A stretch of 17,805 nucleotides of DNA, from NCBI GenBank assembly GCA_030642405.1, contig DAOWNV010000020.1:1-17805 (forward strand), given 5' to 3'. How positions within the stretch are numbered: the first letter of the stretch is position 1; every line of letters starts with the position of its first letter. Both the position numbers and the translations under genes were made by a program. This document shows, piece by piece, positions 7,730-15,347 of the stretch. The DNA comes from Desulfosarcina sp. (lineage in GTDB: Bacteria; Desulfobacterota; Desulfobacteria; Desulfobacterales; Desulfosarcinaceae). Under the pieces are notes generated by a model. It was not told the origin of the DNA. It saw nothing but the letters and a program-made list of their open reading frames with translations, and searched no databases.

Positions 7730-8158
7730 TTATATTCCTGTCAATGTCACTTCGATGAATCGGCGGCGGGCGCGGTTATCGTGATTGATCGCAACCACCT
7801 GTTGCCAGGTTCCCAGGCGCAACCGACCTTTACGAATCGCCAGGGCGATGGAAGGCCCCAGCAGCGCCGCTTGCACATGACTATGCCCGTTCCCATCATG
7901 CCATGCCAATTCATGCGCATAGGAGATGTCTTTGGGTGCCATCCGGTTAATAGCCTCTTTCAAGTCTTGCACGACACCGGGTTCGAATTCAATTGTCGTC
8001 AAGGATCCCGTAGAGCCGACGATACAGGCTGTCGCCTGGCCGTTCTCGATTCCCGACCGGCCGATAATTCTGTTCAACTCATCGGTAATGTCCCGGATGT
8101 CGGGACCTACCTGAAGGTTGATTTCCATTGTTGCAAAATGAAAAATTACAGAGGGCAT
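7730..8158 (-). CDS. YjbQ/UPF0047 family protein
   Basis: A 142-residue protein of the YjbQ (UPF0047) family. Conserved blocks: DITDELN near residue 23, HDGNGHSHVQAALLGPS from His87, and GRLRLGTWQQV at 111-121. Family members have been linked to thiamine-phosphate synthase activity in vitro, but their cell role is unclear. Unusual: the block normally reading H-T-T-A-A-L-T-I-N-E is GSTGSLTTIEFEPG (48-61), so the family's His at that site is replaced; this looks like a distinct subgroup. The start at 8158 is supported by GGAAG about five bases upstream on the minus strand; the ATG at 8128 would shorten the protein by ten residues and has no ribosome binding site. It lies 18 bases after the U32 gene and 24 before comEC, so it is probably co-transcribed. 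No function is asserted. Confidence 0.85.
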   Translation of the reverse strand: MPSVIFHFATMEINLQVGPDIRDITDELNRIIGRSGIENGQATACIVGSTGSLTTIEFEPGVVQDLKEAINRMAPKDISYAHELAWHDGNGHSHVQAALLGPSIALAIRKGRLRLGTWQQVVAINHDNRARRRFIEVTLTGI

Positions 8159-8176
8159 TGATTCTTCCGTTGGTTG

Positions 8177-10144
8177 CTATTTAAGACCAATCTTCCAGTT
8201 CCACAAACCGGGACGGTTTTTCATCATCACAGATCGGGGAACGGGCTCTTCCAAATGGGCAAACATCCGAATCCCTGAATCCTCTAACATAGCCCGTTTT
8301 TCCATAATGTCCAACTGCCAGTTGGGATACACCCAATAGTCCGAACCGTGTTGATCGACCCAGGCTTGTTCACCCCGAGGGCTGTCAAAAGGCACCCGTA
8401 ATTTCATGTTGTCTGCAAGAATACGGGAAATGCACAGGGGCCAATGGCCGGAAATCACGATACCCAGCGGCAAAGGGCTTTGGCTGCACAAAGTGGTGAT
8501 ATCTCCTTTTCCCAATTCAGGACTGACAAAAGCGCCATGCATTCCCATCTCCCTGAACATTTGAAGGCAAAGGGCATTAGAAGCATTGCAGAAAGGCCCT
8601 GCCCACAGTTGCAAGCCATCGGGACGATTGAACAGGGCCATTTGCCACGGAGCATTGAGAACGAACCAGCGCACCCCGTTTTTCAGGCATTGGGCCAACT
8701 GTTCGGCGATTTTGGTTTCATCATTAGGCCAGATCACAGGCGGCAGCCATATCCATAGATTCGCTGCGGACTTTCCAATATCGGCAATCGCCGTTTCCGA
8801 CAGCCAGATCCCCGCTGTTTCCTTTTTCGAACGCCGTGACGGTTTTCTGGTCACGCGCACATCGAATGGACGGCCGGACGGCTCAATCCTTTGGGGCAAC
8901 ACCACCGTAAAACCGGAAGCGGGGAGGGGGTGTTCGGGAGTAATCCCTGCCTCCACCTCGGCCATCATGGATTCTAATGCCTTTTCCCTGCGATCTGTGA
9001 GAAATACCGGTATACCGGGCCTTGGTGCTTTTTTAGTGCCCAGCTTCAATGGGAAACGTCCCTTTTTGGGTACGGTTCGGGTCACCCGGCAAATGGCGTG
9101 CCCCGGTTCGTCCTCGTAACCAATTCGTAACACATCACCGGGGTAAAGAGGCTGACGAACCACGACCCATGGATTTTTTAACGGTCCCTGGACTTTGCCC
9201 ATGAAAAGGCCTGAGGCGGTCTGTCTGCCCGTTTGAAGGGGCTTTTGAACCCGCTGGGGTAAAAACCGATAATGAGTGGCTTCCCGCCCCAGACTCTGCA
9301 TCAATAATTCCTGAGCGTTTCGCTTCATCTTTGCATCGGTATTAAGGTCTCGCAACATCCGGTAAGCGGAGACAGTGTAGTAAACGTAATGGGGTCCTTT
9401 TTTACGCCCCTCGATCTTCCACGCCACCACTTTTTTTACCTGCCTTAAGATTTTGACCAGTACATCTACGGAAAAATCCTGACAGGAAAAGGCCCTTCCC
9501 ACTTGTTCCCCCTGTCGGTAATGGCGGCGGCAGGGCTGCACGCATCGCCCCCTAAGCCCGCTTTTACCGCCCATATAACTGCTCCAATAACATCGGCCGG
9601 AAACCGAGTAGCACAGTGCGCCATGGATGAAAGTCTCCAACCCCAGATTCTTCGGACAACCGCCGGCCATCGTTTTGATTTCGTCAATGGACAATTCCCT
9701 TGGTATGACCACCCGGTTGACTAAGAGCTTTTTTGCAACGAATCCCAACGCCTTGGGAAAACTGACATTGGCCAGGGTGGAGAGGTGGATTTCACCGGAG
9801 AATCCGGCCTGCCCGGCAAGCGCTACCACACCTAAATCCTGGACGATCAATGCATCGGGGTGTACATGGCGTTCTAGGTCGTCAATCAATCGGCCGGCCA
9901 TTTCCAATTCATCGGGTTTAAGAAGGGTATTGAAAGCTACGTAGACCTTGACCCCCCGGCCATGGGCCATTTGGACCAACTGGTGGAGCTCCTCAATGGA
10001 AAAATTTTTTGCCTCCATGCGTGCAGACATCACTTTCAGGCCGCAATAGATGGCATCGGCGCCGGCGGCCAGAGCCGCTAAAAAAGATGCCCGATTTCCT
10101 GCAGGAGCGAGAATGGCCGGTTGTGAGTCGTCTGTAGATTGCAT
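8177..10144 (-). CDS. Peptidase U32 family protein (RNA hydroxylation / iron-sulfur type)
   Basis: A 655-residue protein opening with LAPAGN, the usual start of U32 TIM-barrel proteins. The family signature is present as ETFIHGALCYSVSGRCYWSS (170-189). Cys178, Cys185, Cys201 and Cys205 match the four-cysteine pattern that holds a [4Fe-4S] cluster in UbiU/UbiV and TrhP-like proteins. After the barrel comes a beta-rich accessory domain (about 300-420). The last ~220 residues look like a second, degenerate U32-type unit (AGPFCNASNAL, then GMHGAFVSPEL, then GIVISGHWPLCISR) without the cysteine set. Length is near that of RlhA (23S rRNA C2501 hydroxylation), but the C-terminal part is not clearly the same, so RlhA, TrhP or another substrate are all open. 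First gene of the U32-YjbQ-ComEC run; its promoter is at 10184-10212. Confidence 0.87.
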   Translation of the reverse strand: MQSTDDSQPAILAPAGNRASFLAALAAGADAIYCGLKVMSARMEAKNFSIEELHQLVQMAHGRGVKVYVAFNTLLKPDELEMAGRLIDDLERHVHPDALIVQDLGVVALAGQAGFSGEIHLSTLANVSFPKALGFVAKKLLVNRVVIPRELSIDEIKTMAGGCPKNLGLETFIHGALCYSVSGRCYWSSYMGGKSGLRGRCVQPCRRHYRQGEQVGRAFSCQDFSVDVLVKILRQVKKVVAWKIEGRKKGPHYVYYTVSAYRMLRDLNTDAKMKRNAQELLMQSLGREATHYRFLPQRVQKPLQTGRQTASGLFMGKVQGPLKNPWVVVRQPLYPGDVLRIGYEDEPGHAICRVTRTVPKKGRFPLKLGTKKAPRPGIPVFLTDRREKALESMMAEVEAGITPEHPLPASGFTVVLPQRIEPSGRPFDVRVTRKPSRRSKKETAGIWLSETAIADIGKSAANLWIWLPPVIWPNDETKIAEQLAQCLKNGVRWFVLNAPWQMALFNRPDGLQLWAGPFCNASNALCLQMFREMGMHGAFVSPELGKGDITTLCSQSPLPLGIVISGHWPLCISRILADNMKLRVPFDSPRGEQAWVDQHGSDYWVYPNWQLDIMEKRAMLEDSGIRMFAHLEEPVPRSVMMKNRPGLWNWKIGLK

Positions 10145-10183
10145 TTGAACATTCTCTTAAGTTGCAAGTGTAAGAATTATCGT

Positions 10184-10212
10184 GATATATCCCCAATGCC
10201 GGATGCGGTCAA
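10184..10212 (-). promoter_or_regulatory. Sigma70-type promoter of the U32-YjbQ-ComEC operon
   Basis: On the minus strand TTGACC (10212-10207) is followed after 17 bases by TATATC (10189-10184). The expected start near 10177 gives a leader of about 33 bases before the ATG at 10144. It lies in the 180-bp divergent gap between the U32 gene and cooC. Consensus match only. Confidence 0.5.
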
Positions 10213-10221
10213 GACGATAGG

Positions 10222-10250
10222 TGAGTGGCACAAACTCGACAAGATATAAT
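10222..10250 (+). promoter_or_regulatory. Possible promoter of the cooC operon
   Basis: A perfect TATAAT (-10) sits at 10245-10250, but the region 17 bases upstream (TGAGTG) is a poor -35, so an activator or other sigma factor may be needed. Expected transcription start is near 10257, about 68 bases before the cooC ATG. The short leader contains GGGT...ACCC arms at about 10254-10267, too weak to call a structure. Confidence 0.35.
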
Positions 10251-10324
10251 TTCGGGTTATATTACCCCTATTGCAAACGAACGAACAGATGCGCCAGACA
10301 CAAGGATCACGAAAGGATAACGAT

Positions 10325-11080
10325 ATGAAACTGGCAGTCAGCGGAAAAGGCGGTGTTGGGAAAACGACCTTCTCGTCATTATTGGCACGGATGCTGAGCG
10401 ACCAGGGTAAAAAAGTGTTGGCCATCGATGCGGATCCGGATGCTAATCTGGCGGCTGCATTGGGCATCAAAAACGCTGAACTGGTAACCCCCATTGCCGA
10501 TATGAAAGAGTTGATCTACGAACGCACCGGCGCCCAACCGGGAACCATCGGCGGGTTCTTCCAGCTTAACCCTAAAGTAGATGACATCCCTGACACCCTT
10601 TCTGTAAAGTTCGATAATATCAAACTTATGCGTCTGGGCAGTGTCAAAAAAGGTGGCTCCGGCTGTCTGTGCCCGGAATCAACCCTCCTCAAAGCCCTGG
10701 TTACCCATGTGGTACTAGGACGCGACGAGGTGGTCATAATGGATATGGAAGCGGGAATCGAACATTTGGGGAGGGCAACAGCCCAGGCTGTAGACAAACT
10801 GATCGTTGTGGTGGAACCGGGCCGACGCAGCATCGAAACGGCTGAACACATCCGGCGTCTGGCTTCGGAAATCCACCTGAACCATATCGCAATCGTAGGG
10901 AACAAGATACGCAGTCCCAAGGACGAAGAATTCTTACGTACACATCTATCCGATTTTGAGTTTCTGGGGTTCATACCCTATGACGATTCACTCATCGAGG
11001 CTGATCTTTCCGGCGCCTCACCATATGACTCGGCTGTTACAGCCAAGCAGGTTGTCGCCGACATTATCGGCAAATTGTAA
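10325..11080 (+). CDS. cooC: CooC-type nickel-insertion ATPase for CO dehydrogenase
   Basis: A 251-residue SIMIBI-class P-loop ATPase. Seen: the deviant Walker A GKGGVGKTT (7-15) with the signature Lys8, DADPDAN (35-41), the metal-binding C-x-C pair Cys114 and Cys116 in GCLCPE, and the MDMEAGIEHLGR switch-II block near residue 140. The C-x-C motif separates CooC from MinD, NifH and ParA relatives; known CooC dimers bind nickel there and help mature the [Ni-Fe-S] centre of CO dehydrogenase or acetyl-CoA synthase. I chose ATG 10325, preceded by AAGGA (10313-10317) seven bases away, over an ATG at 10271 that adds 18 non-conserved residues. No CO dehydrogenase gene is in the window; the nearest downstream gene, 9 bases later, is a helicase, probably in the same operon. 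The target enzyme is inferred from the family. Confidence 0.88.
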   Translation: MKLAVSGKGGVGKTTFSSLLARMLSDQGKKVLAIDADPDANLAAALGIKNAELVTPIADMKELIYERTGAQPGTIGGFFQLNPKVDDIPDTLSVKFDNIKLMRLGSVKKGGSGCLCPESTLLKALVTHVVLGRDEVVIMDMEAGIEHLGRATAQAVDKLIVVVEPGRRSIETAEHIRRLASEIHLNHIAIVGNKIRSPKDEEFLRTHLSDFEFLGFIPYDDSLIEADLSGASPYDSAVTAKQVVADIIGKL

Positions 11081-11089
11081 AGCTATCTA

Positions 11090-13294
11090 ATGAATCGACC
11101 CGCCAAACAAGCACCCGGGGGATACCGACGGTCTCCTTCAAAAAAAAAAGCCAACGGCCAACGGTCCCATAAAAGGGCAAAGATTTTACCCGGCGCCGAT
11201 CCAAAACTGAAAGAGGTCTTTTCGGAAATCGGCATTCCTGAAAGCAAGCCCTTTGTGCCGGATCGGTTTCAAACCGATGCTGTGGCAGCTATGGCTGATT
11301 CTGACTGCCTGGTCACCGCCCCTACCGGTGCAGGAAAAACCTGGATTGCCATTCAAACCATCCGGCGAACTTACGAAGAGGGCGGCAGGGCATGGTATGC
11401 CTCGCCTCTCAAGGCACTCACCAATGCCAAACTCATCGAGTTTTCAGAAATTTTCGGCCCGGATAAAGTTGGAATACTAACCGGGGACCGAAAAGAACGC
11501 CCCGACGCTCCCATCACAGTCGGTACGACTGAAATCCTGAGAAACCAGCTCTACGATGCCATGCACCAGGGCATCTCATTAAACACCGATCTTGTCGTTT
11601 TGGATGAGGCCCACTTTTTAGGTGACGAGGAACGCGGGGTGGTGTGGGAAGAGACTATGATTTACCTGCCTTCCCGCATCCCGCTGCTGATGCTTTCGGC
11701 AACGGTGGGCAATGCTGGAGCCATCGCCAACTGGTTATCTATCATCCGCAGGCGGCCCTGCCGGGTGGTGACGGAGACCCATCGTCCCGTTCCTCTTTAT
11801 CCGCTGGTATTTCATCCTTCGGGAACCCTTTTACCTTTGACGGCAAAGGACAACCAGGGGAAAAAAAAGCTTCATAAAAAAGTCGTTGGTCTTACAAACA
11901 CTACGCGTCAATCGAAGTTGTCCCAAGGCCGTGGACTTCCTCCTTTTGGTGATATTCTCAAGGTCCTCAACACCTATAACCTGCTCCCGGCGATCTTCTT
12001 TTTAAAATCGAGGAGTGATTGCGATAGCGCTCTAAAACGATGCCACGGTGCAGTCCCTTTGTCCAACGAGAAAAAAGGAAAAATCTTCCATCGAATTCGG
12101 TCACTCACGAAAAATACCCCTCATTTGTCATGTCATCAGCAGCGTTTGTACCTGGAGCAAGACGGGGTCGGCGCCCACCATAGCGGCCATCTGCCCGGAT
12201 GGAAGCTGGTGGTGGAAACCCTGATGAGCGAAGGCCTGCTGACGGCGGTTTTTGCGACCTCCACTGTTGCTGCCGGCGTTAACTTTCCTGCCAGGACAGT
12301 TGTCTTTTTCAACTCGGACAGATTCAACGGCACCGAATTCATCCCGCTTGACGCCACCCAGTTGCATCAAATGACCGGCCGGGCCGGTCGTCGGGGCATG
12401 GATAACATCGGCTTCGCTCTTGCCGTTCCCGGACGCTACATGGATCTTCGTATGGTCGCCCGTCTGCTCTCTTCAAAACCAGACAAAATCCATAGCAGAA
12501 TCCGTATCAACTTCTCCATGGCCCTCAACCTGCTGCTTTCCAACACGCCCGCCCAGGTGGAAGAACTTCTCAAACGCTCTTTTGCTACATGGTTGCTGGT
12601 TTCAAAAGTGAAAGACAGCGAGCAAAAAAGCAGAATGGCTGGTGTGCATGCAGTTCTTTGGGAAGATTTTCTTCGACACCTCAATTTTCTCAAAGAGACC
12701 GGATTTGTGGATAGAGACGACCGACTCACCGAAGACGGCGTCTGGGCATCTCAGCTTCGGGTAGACCAACCCCTCCTGGTAGCCGAATGCCTGAGACAAA
12801 ATCTTCTGCCAACCGACGATGCCGCCAGGATGGCCGGCATCTTCGCCTGTTTTGTCAATGAAAGAGAGACGGATGATCGCCTGGAGGGACGTCTGGTCCC
12901 CAACCGCCTGAAAAAAAACGTGGATCGAATTTCTAAAAAGCTGACCGGCTTCGCACGACACATGAAATCCCGGGGTTTCGAGGTCCGCAAGCTCTACTTA
13001 CGTCCCGCTGCCATGACCCATGCCTGGGCGGCAGGTTACCCCTGGGAGATGGTCGCCAAAGAATACACAATGGCCGAAGGCAACCTGGCCATGCTGATGA
13101 TGCGCACTGCAGATAACCTGCGTCATACTACCCACCTGACCGATGTGTTCCCGGATGAGGCGGCTACAGCCCGTGAAGCAATAGACCTGATCATGAAGGA
13201 GCCTGTCGTGGAGAGAGAGATGGAGCTCCCCAGAGATGAAAAGTTGCCCGAAGAGACAACGGGCGGGCAAGGGGAAATCCTTACCCGGTTATAA
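11090..13294 (+). CDS. Ski2-like DExH-box helicase
   Basis: A 734-residue superfamily-2 helicase. Motifs in order: a basic Lys/Arg-rich N-terminal tail (1-35), RFQTDAV, Walker A APTGAGKT (77-84), DEAH (172-175), SAT (203-205), GVGAHHSG followed by LPGWK, the FATSTVAAGVNFPAR block, and motif VI QMTGRAGRRG (427-436). The HHSG-LP-K and GVNFPAR blocks are typical of the Ski2/Mtr4/HelY group rather than of DEAD-box RNA helicases or RecQ. The ~300 residues after motif VI probably contain the winged-helix and helical parts of that group, but I do not recognise a named domain. Start: the first in-frame ATG, 9 bases after the cooC stop, with no clear ribosome binding site, so coupling to cooC translation is likely. 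Followed 41 bases later by rsmE, suggesting an RNA-related role. Substrate unknown. Confidence 0.87.
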   Translation: MNRPAKQAPGGYRRSPSKKKANGQRSHKRAKILPGADPKLKEVFSEIGIPESKPFVPDRFQTDAVAAMADSDCLVTAPTGAGKTWIAIQTIRRTYEEGGRAWYASPLKALTNAKLIEFSEIFGPDKVGILTGDRKERPDAPITVGTTEILRNQLYDAMHQGISLNTDLVVLDEAHFLGDEERGVVWEETMIYLPSRIPLLMLSATVGNAGAIANWLSIIRRRPCRVVTETHRPVPLYPLVFHPSGTLLPLTAKDNQGKKKLHKKVVGLTNTTRQSKLSQGRGLPPFGDILKVLNTYNLLPAIFFLKSRSDCDSALKRCHGAVPLSNEKKGKIFHRIRSLTKNTPHLSCHQQRLYLEQDGVGAHHSGHLPGWKLVVETLMSEGLLTAVFATSTVAAGVNFPARTVVFFNSDRFNGTEFIPLDATQLHQMTGRAGRRGMDNIGFALAVPGRYMDLRMVARLLSSKPDKIHSRIRINFSMALNLLLSNTPAQVEELLKRSFATWLLVSKVKDSEQKSRMAGVHAVLWEDFLRHLNFLKETGFVDRDDRLTEDGVWASQLRVDQPLLVAECLRQNLLPTDDAARMAGIFACFVNERETDDRLEGRLVPNRLKKNVDRISKKLTGFARHMKSRGFEVRKLYLRPAAMTHAWAAGYPWEMVAKEYTMAEGNLAMLMMRTADNLRHTTHLTDVFPDEAATAREAIDLIMKEPVVEREMELPRDEKLPEETTGGQGEILTRL

Positions 13295-13335
13295 CCGTCT
13301 TGCTGTGTTCCTAACCCATTTTATTTGAGCAAGAA

Positions 13336-14118
13336 TTGAAATGGTCGGATACGAGAGAAGAAAAAATCAAGGCCTTAAAACGTTTTTATATCCCCCCTGA
13401 CAGGGTCCACAAAAAACAACCGGAAATTACAGGATCGGATGCCGGTCACATCTACCGGGTGCTTCGTTTGACAGCCGGTGCTGAAGTAGAACTATTTGAC
13501 GGTACCGGAGTCGGCTATCTGGCACAACTCGTAACGGTTTCCCCAAATTGCATACAATTTCGTATCACCGAATCCTTTTCTTTGCATTCAGAATCCCCTG
13601 TTAAAATCACTTTGGCACAGGGATTTTTAAAAGATCGTAAAATGGATGAACTTGTCCGGCCGTTGACTGAACTGGGAATCTATCGCTGGATGCCTTTTTA
13701 TGCATCCCGGTCCGTACCGGTTCCGGTTGAAAAACGAATAAGAAAGAGGCTTGACAGGTGGGAAAAGATAAATTTGGAAGCGGTCAAACAGTGCAGGAGA
13801 GGACGCGTTCTTCGCATTGAACCTACAAAACGGTTGGCGGATGTGCTGTCGGCATCAAAGCATGCCGACCTGAAAGTGATTTTCTACGAAGCAAAACCAA
13901 AAGGGTTCCATATTCAAAAAACAAGATCAAAAAAACCGGAATCCGTTATGGTGATGATCGGACCCGAGGGTGGATTCGATCCTGAAGAAGTTAAAATGGC
14001 ACAGGCAAATGGATTTATCAGTGCTGGTATGGGTCCCCGTATTCTGCGAGCCCAAACCGCCGCCATCGCTGCCTGTACACTGGTTCAGTACCTATTTGGA
14101 GACATGGGAGAAAGCTGA
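13336..14118 (+). CDS. rsmE: 16S rRNA m3U1498 methyltransferase RsmE
   Basis: A 260-residue SPOUT-fold methyltransferase. Seen: an N-terminal PUA-like part beginning RFYIPP at residue 16, AQGFLKDRKMDELV and the TELG block in the middle, GPEGG at 209-213, and GPRILRAQTAA ending the SAM-binding knot (Leu237, Arg238, Gln240, Thr241). Most homologues read LR-T-E-TA; here Glu is Gln, a mild change. The enzyme methylates N3 of U1498 in 16S rRNA. The start is a TTG at 13336: the next ATG (13341) is in another frame, and no ATG or GTG lies between TTG and the conserved RFY. Third gene of the cooC-helicase run, 41 bases after the helicase. It converges on the glutamine-amidotransferase gene with 29 bases between stops; no terminator hairpin is seen there. 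Confidence 0.92.
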   Translation: MKWSDTREEKIKALKRFYIPPDRVHKKQPEITGSDAGHIYRVLRLTAGAEVELFDGTGVGYLAQLVTVSPNCIQFRITESFSLHSESPVKITLAQGFLKDRKMDELVRPLTELGIYRWMPFYASRSVPVPVEKRIRKRLDRWEKINLEAVKQCRRGRVLRIEPTKRLADVLSASKHADLKVIFYEAKPKGFHIQKTRSKKPESVMVMIGPEGGFDPEEVKMAQANGFISAGMGPRILRAQTAAIAACTLVQYLFGDMGES

Positions 14119-14147
14119 TAAAAGTGGTATCCGACATCGTGAATGCT

Positions 14148-15275
14148 TCAGTTTGCAAATAATGGATCAGTTTGCCTGACGACCTCAACGGACCGGCGTG
14201 TCGGATGAACAATAACGGTGTCAAGATGCATGGGCTGAAAGTCTAAGGTGGTGTCCCTTTTCGGAATGACTGCATCAAGCCCGCACATTTCTGATGAAAA
14301 CACAAAAGTCCCATCTCCTCCCCCAATAACTCCGGGCCGGAGTTTTTTTCGGTCCTGCACCATAAAAAGTGTTGCATCCGGCAGACATCCGATGACACAA
14401 TTGGGGCCATCAATGATCAAATTCCGGCATGTGTATTTCAGGTAGGTCAGGAAAGCGGCGTCGGAATGTTTTTTTATGGCATTGTCGGTCAACGGAGTAA
14501 TACCGTGCTTGTAGCATTCGAGCCCCAGTCCCAGTTTTTCGATAAAATAATGCAGGTTGTGGGTGAACACTTCCGAATCCGATAAATAGCCGCAATACCC
14601 TTCAAATCCTCTGGATTTGAGAAACTCTCGGTTTTGGATAAAGGCCGTATTCTCTCCATTTGTCATGGTGGCAAACCCTTGGAGAAAAAAAGGATGGCAG
14701 GCGTACAAGTCAATTTCATGATTCGTATTCTGCCTCCCCTGAACCAAAACCACACGGGCGGCCAAATCTTTGCGATCCAACTGTAAATAATCGGCAACCT
14801 CAACCGGATCACCCACTTCTTTGATCATGATCGTATCCGGCCAAAAAGAAAACACAACCATATCCTTATCCACCTCACCCATTTTTCGTAAACGAAGGCG
14901 GATAGGCATAAGCTTTTGCAATAGGTCATCCTCCGGAAGATCTTCCCATTCCGTGGGATAGTCATATGCCCGGACCAAGTATACGTCTCTTTTGGGAACA
15001 CCTGTAGGAAGAGAGTCGTTGGTTTTAAAGGTAATTTTATATTTGGTGGTGAATCCTTTTTCCATCATGAACCTGTCAAGGCGCTTTAGACCGGTCATGG
15101 TAAAAATGCCGGAGAGTACCGGGATGTTTTTCAACTGCTCAAAGGGACCACCAAGATCTCGCAGCAGGATTCCCACCCCCGATCCGTCATAACCTTCTCC
15201 CATGGCGGCAAGGCCGTCTATGATCGCCGCCGGTGACACGAAGTCCTTGCTGGTTATAGCAAGCAGTCTGCACAT
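14148..15275 (-). CDS. Class-II glutamine amidotransferase, GltB1-like glutamate synthase subunit
   Basis: A 375-residue protein starting MCRLLAI; removal of Met would leave Cys at position 1, the N-terminal nucleophile of class-II (Ntn) amidotransferases. Further family blocks: GEGYDGSGVG near residue 27, GRQNTNHEIDLYACHPFF near 203, TMTNGENTAF, LSDSEVFTHN, and GGGDGTFVFSSE near the C-terminus. This is the stand-alone amidotransferase of the split glutamate synthase seen in archaea and many anaerobes, where it releases ammonia from glutamine for the FMN subunit (GltB2-like). An FMN-domain partner gene begins 1.1 kb away on the opposite strand, supporting this over a purF- or asnB-type role. 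The start is secure: AAGAGG (15286-15281) lies five bases upstream. Divergent from the GAF-ANTAR gene across a 72-bp AT-rich gap that must hold promoters for both. Confidence 0.87.
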   Translation of the reverse strand: MCRLLAITSKDFVSPAAIIDGLAAMGEGYDGSGVGILLRDLGGPFEQLKNIPVLSGIFTMTGLKRLDRFMMEKGFTTKYKITFKTNDSLPTGVPKRDVYLVRAYDYPTEWEDLPEDDLLQKLMPIRLRLRKMGEVDKDMVVFSFWPDTIMIKEVGDPVEVADYLQLDRKDLAARVVLVQGRQNTNHEIDLYACHPFFLQGFATMTNGENTAFIQNREFLKSRGFEGYCGYLSDSEVFTHNLHYFIEKLGLGLECYKHGITPLTDNAIKKHSDAAFLTYLKYTCRNLIIDGPNCVIGCLPDATLFMVQDRKKLRPGVIGGGDGTFVFSSEMCGLDAVIPKRDTTLDFQPMHLDTVIVHPTRRSVEVVRQTDPLFAN

Positions 15276-15303
15276 AATTTCCTCTTAAATAAGGACAACA
15301 CTA

Positions 15304-15332
15304 TTGATTTTGTATTAATTTTATTAAATTAT
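15304..15332 (+). promoter_or_regulatory. Possible promoter of the GAF-ANTAR gene in the AT-rich divergent gap
   Basis: TTGATT (15304-15309) and AATTAT (15327-15332) are 17 bases apart. The gap 15276-15347 is strongly AT-rich, so chance matches are likely and the minus-strand promoter for the amidotransferase gene cannot be picked out. If this promoter is used, the first ATG of the downstream gene is nearly leaderless, which would favour a later start. Confidence 0.3.
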
Positions 15333-15347
15333 TTTTAGCACAACTAA

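Noticed and set aside
10226..10245. TGGCAC resembling a sigma54 -24 element before cooC
   Set aside because: No TTGCA/TGC follows at the required -12 position.
13286..13297. Perfect 12-base palindrome CGGTTATAACCG at the helicase stop
   Set aside because: No loop or T-run, so not a terminator; a 12-base palindrome is likely by chance in this much DNA, though an operator cannot be excluded.
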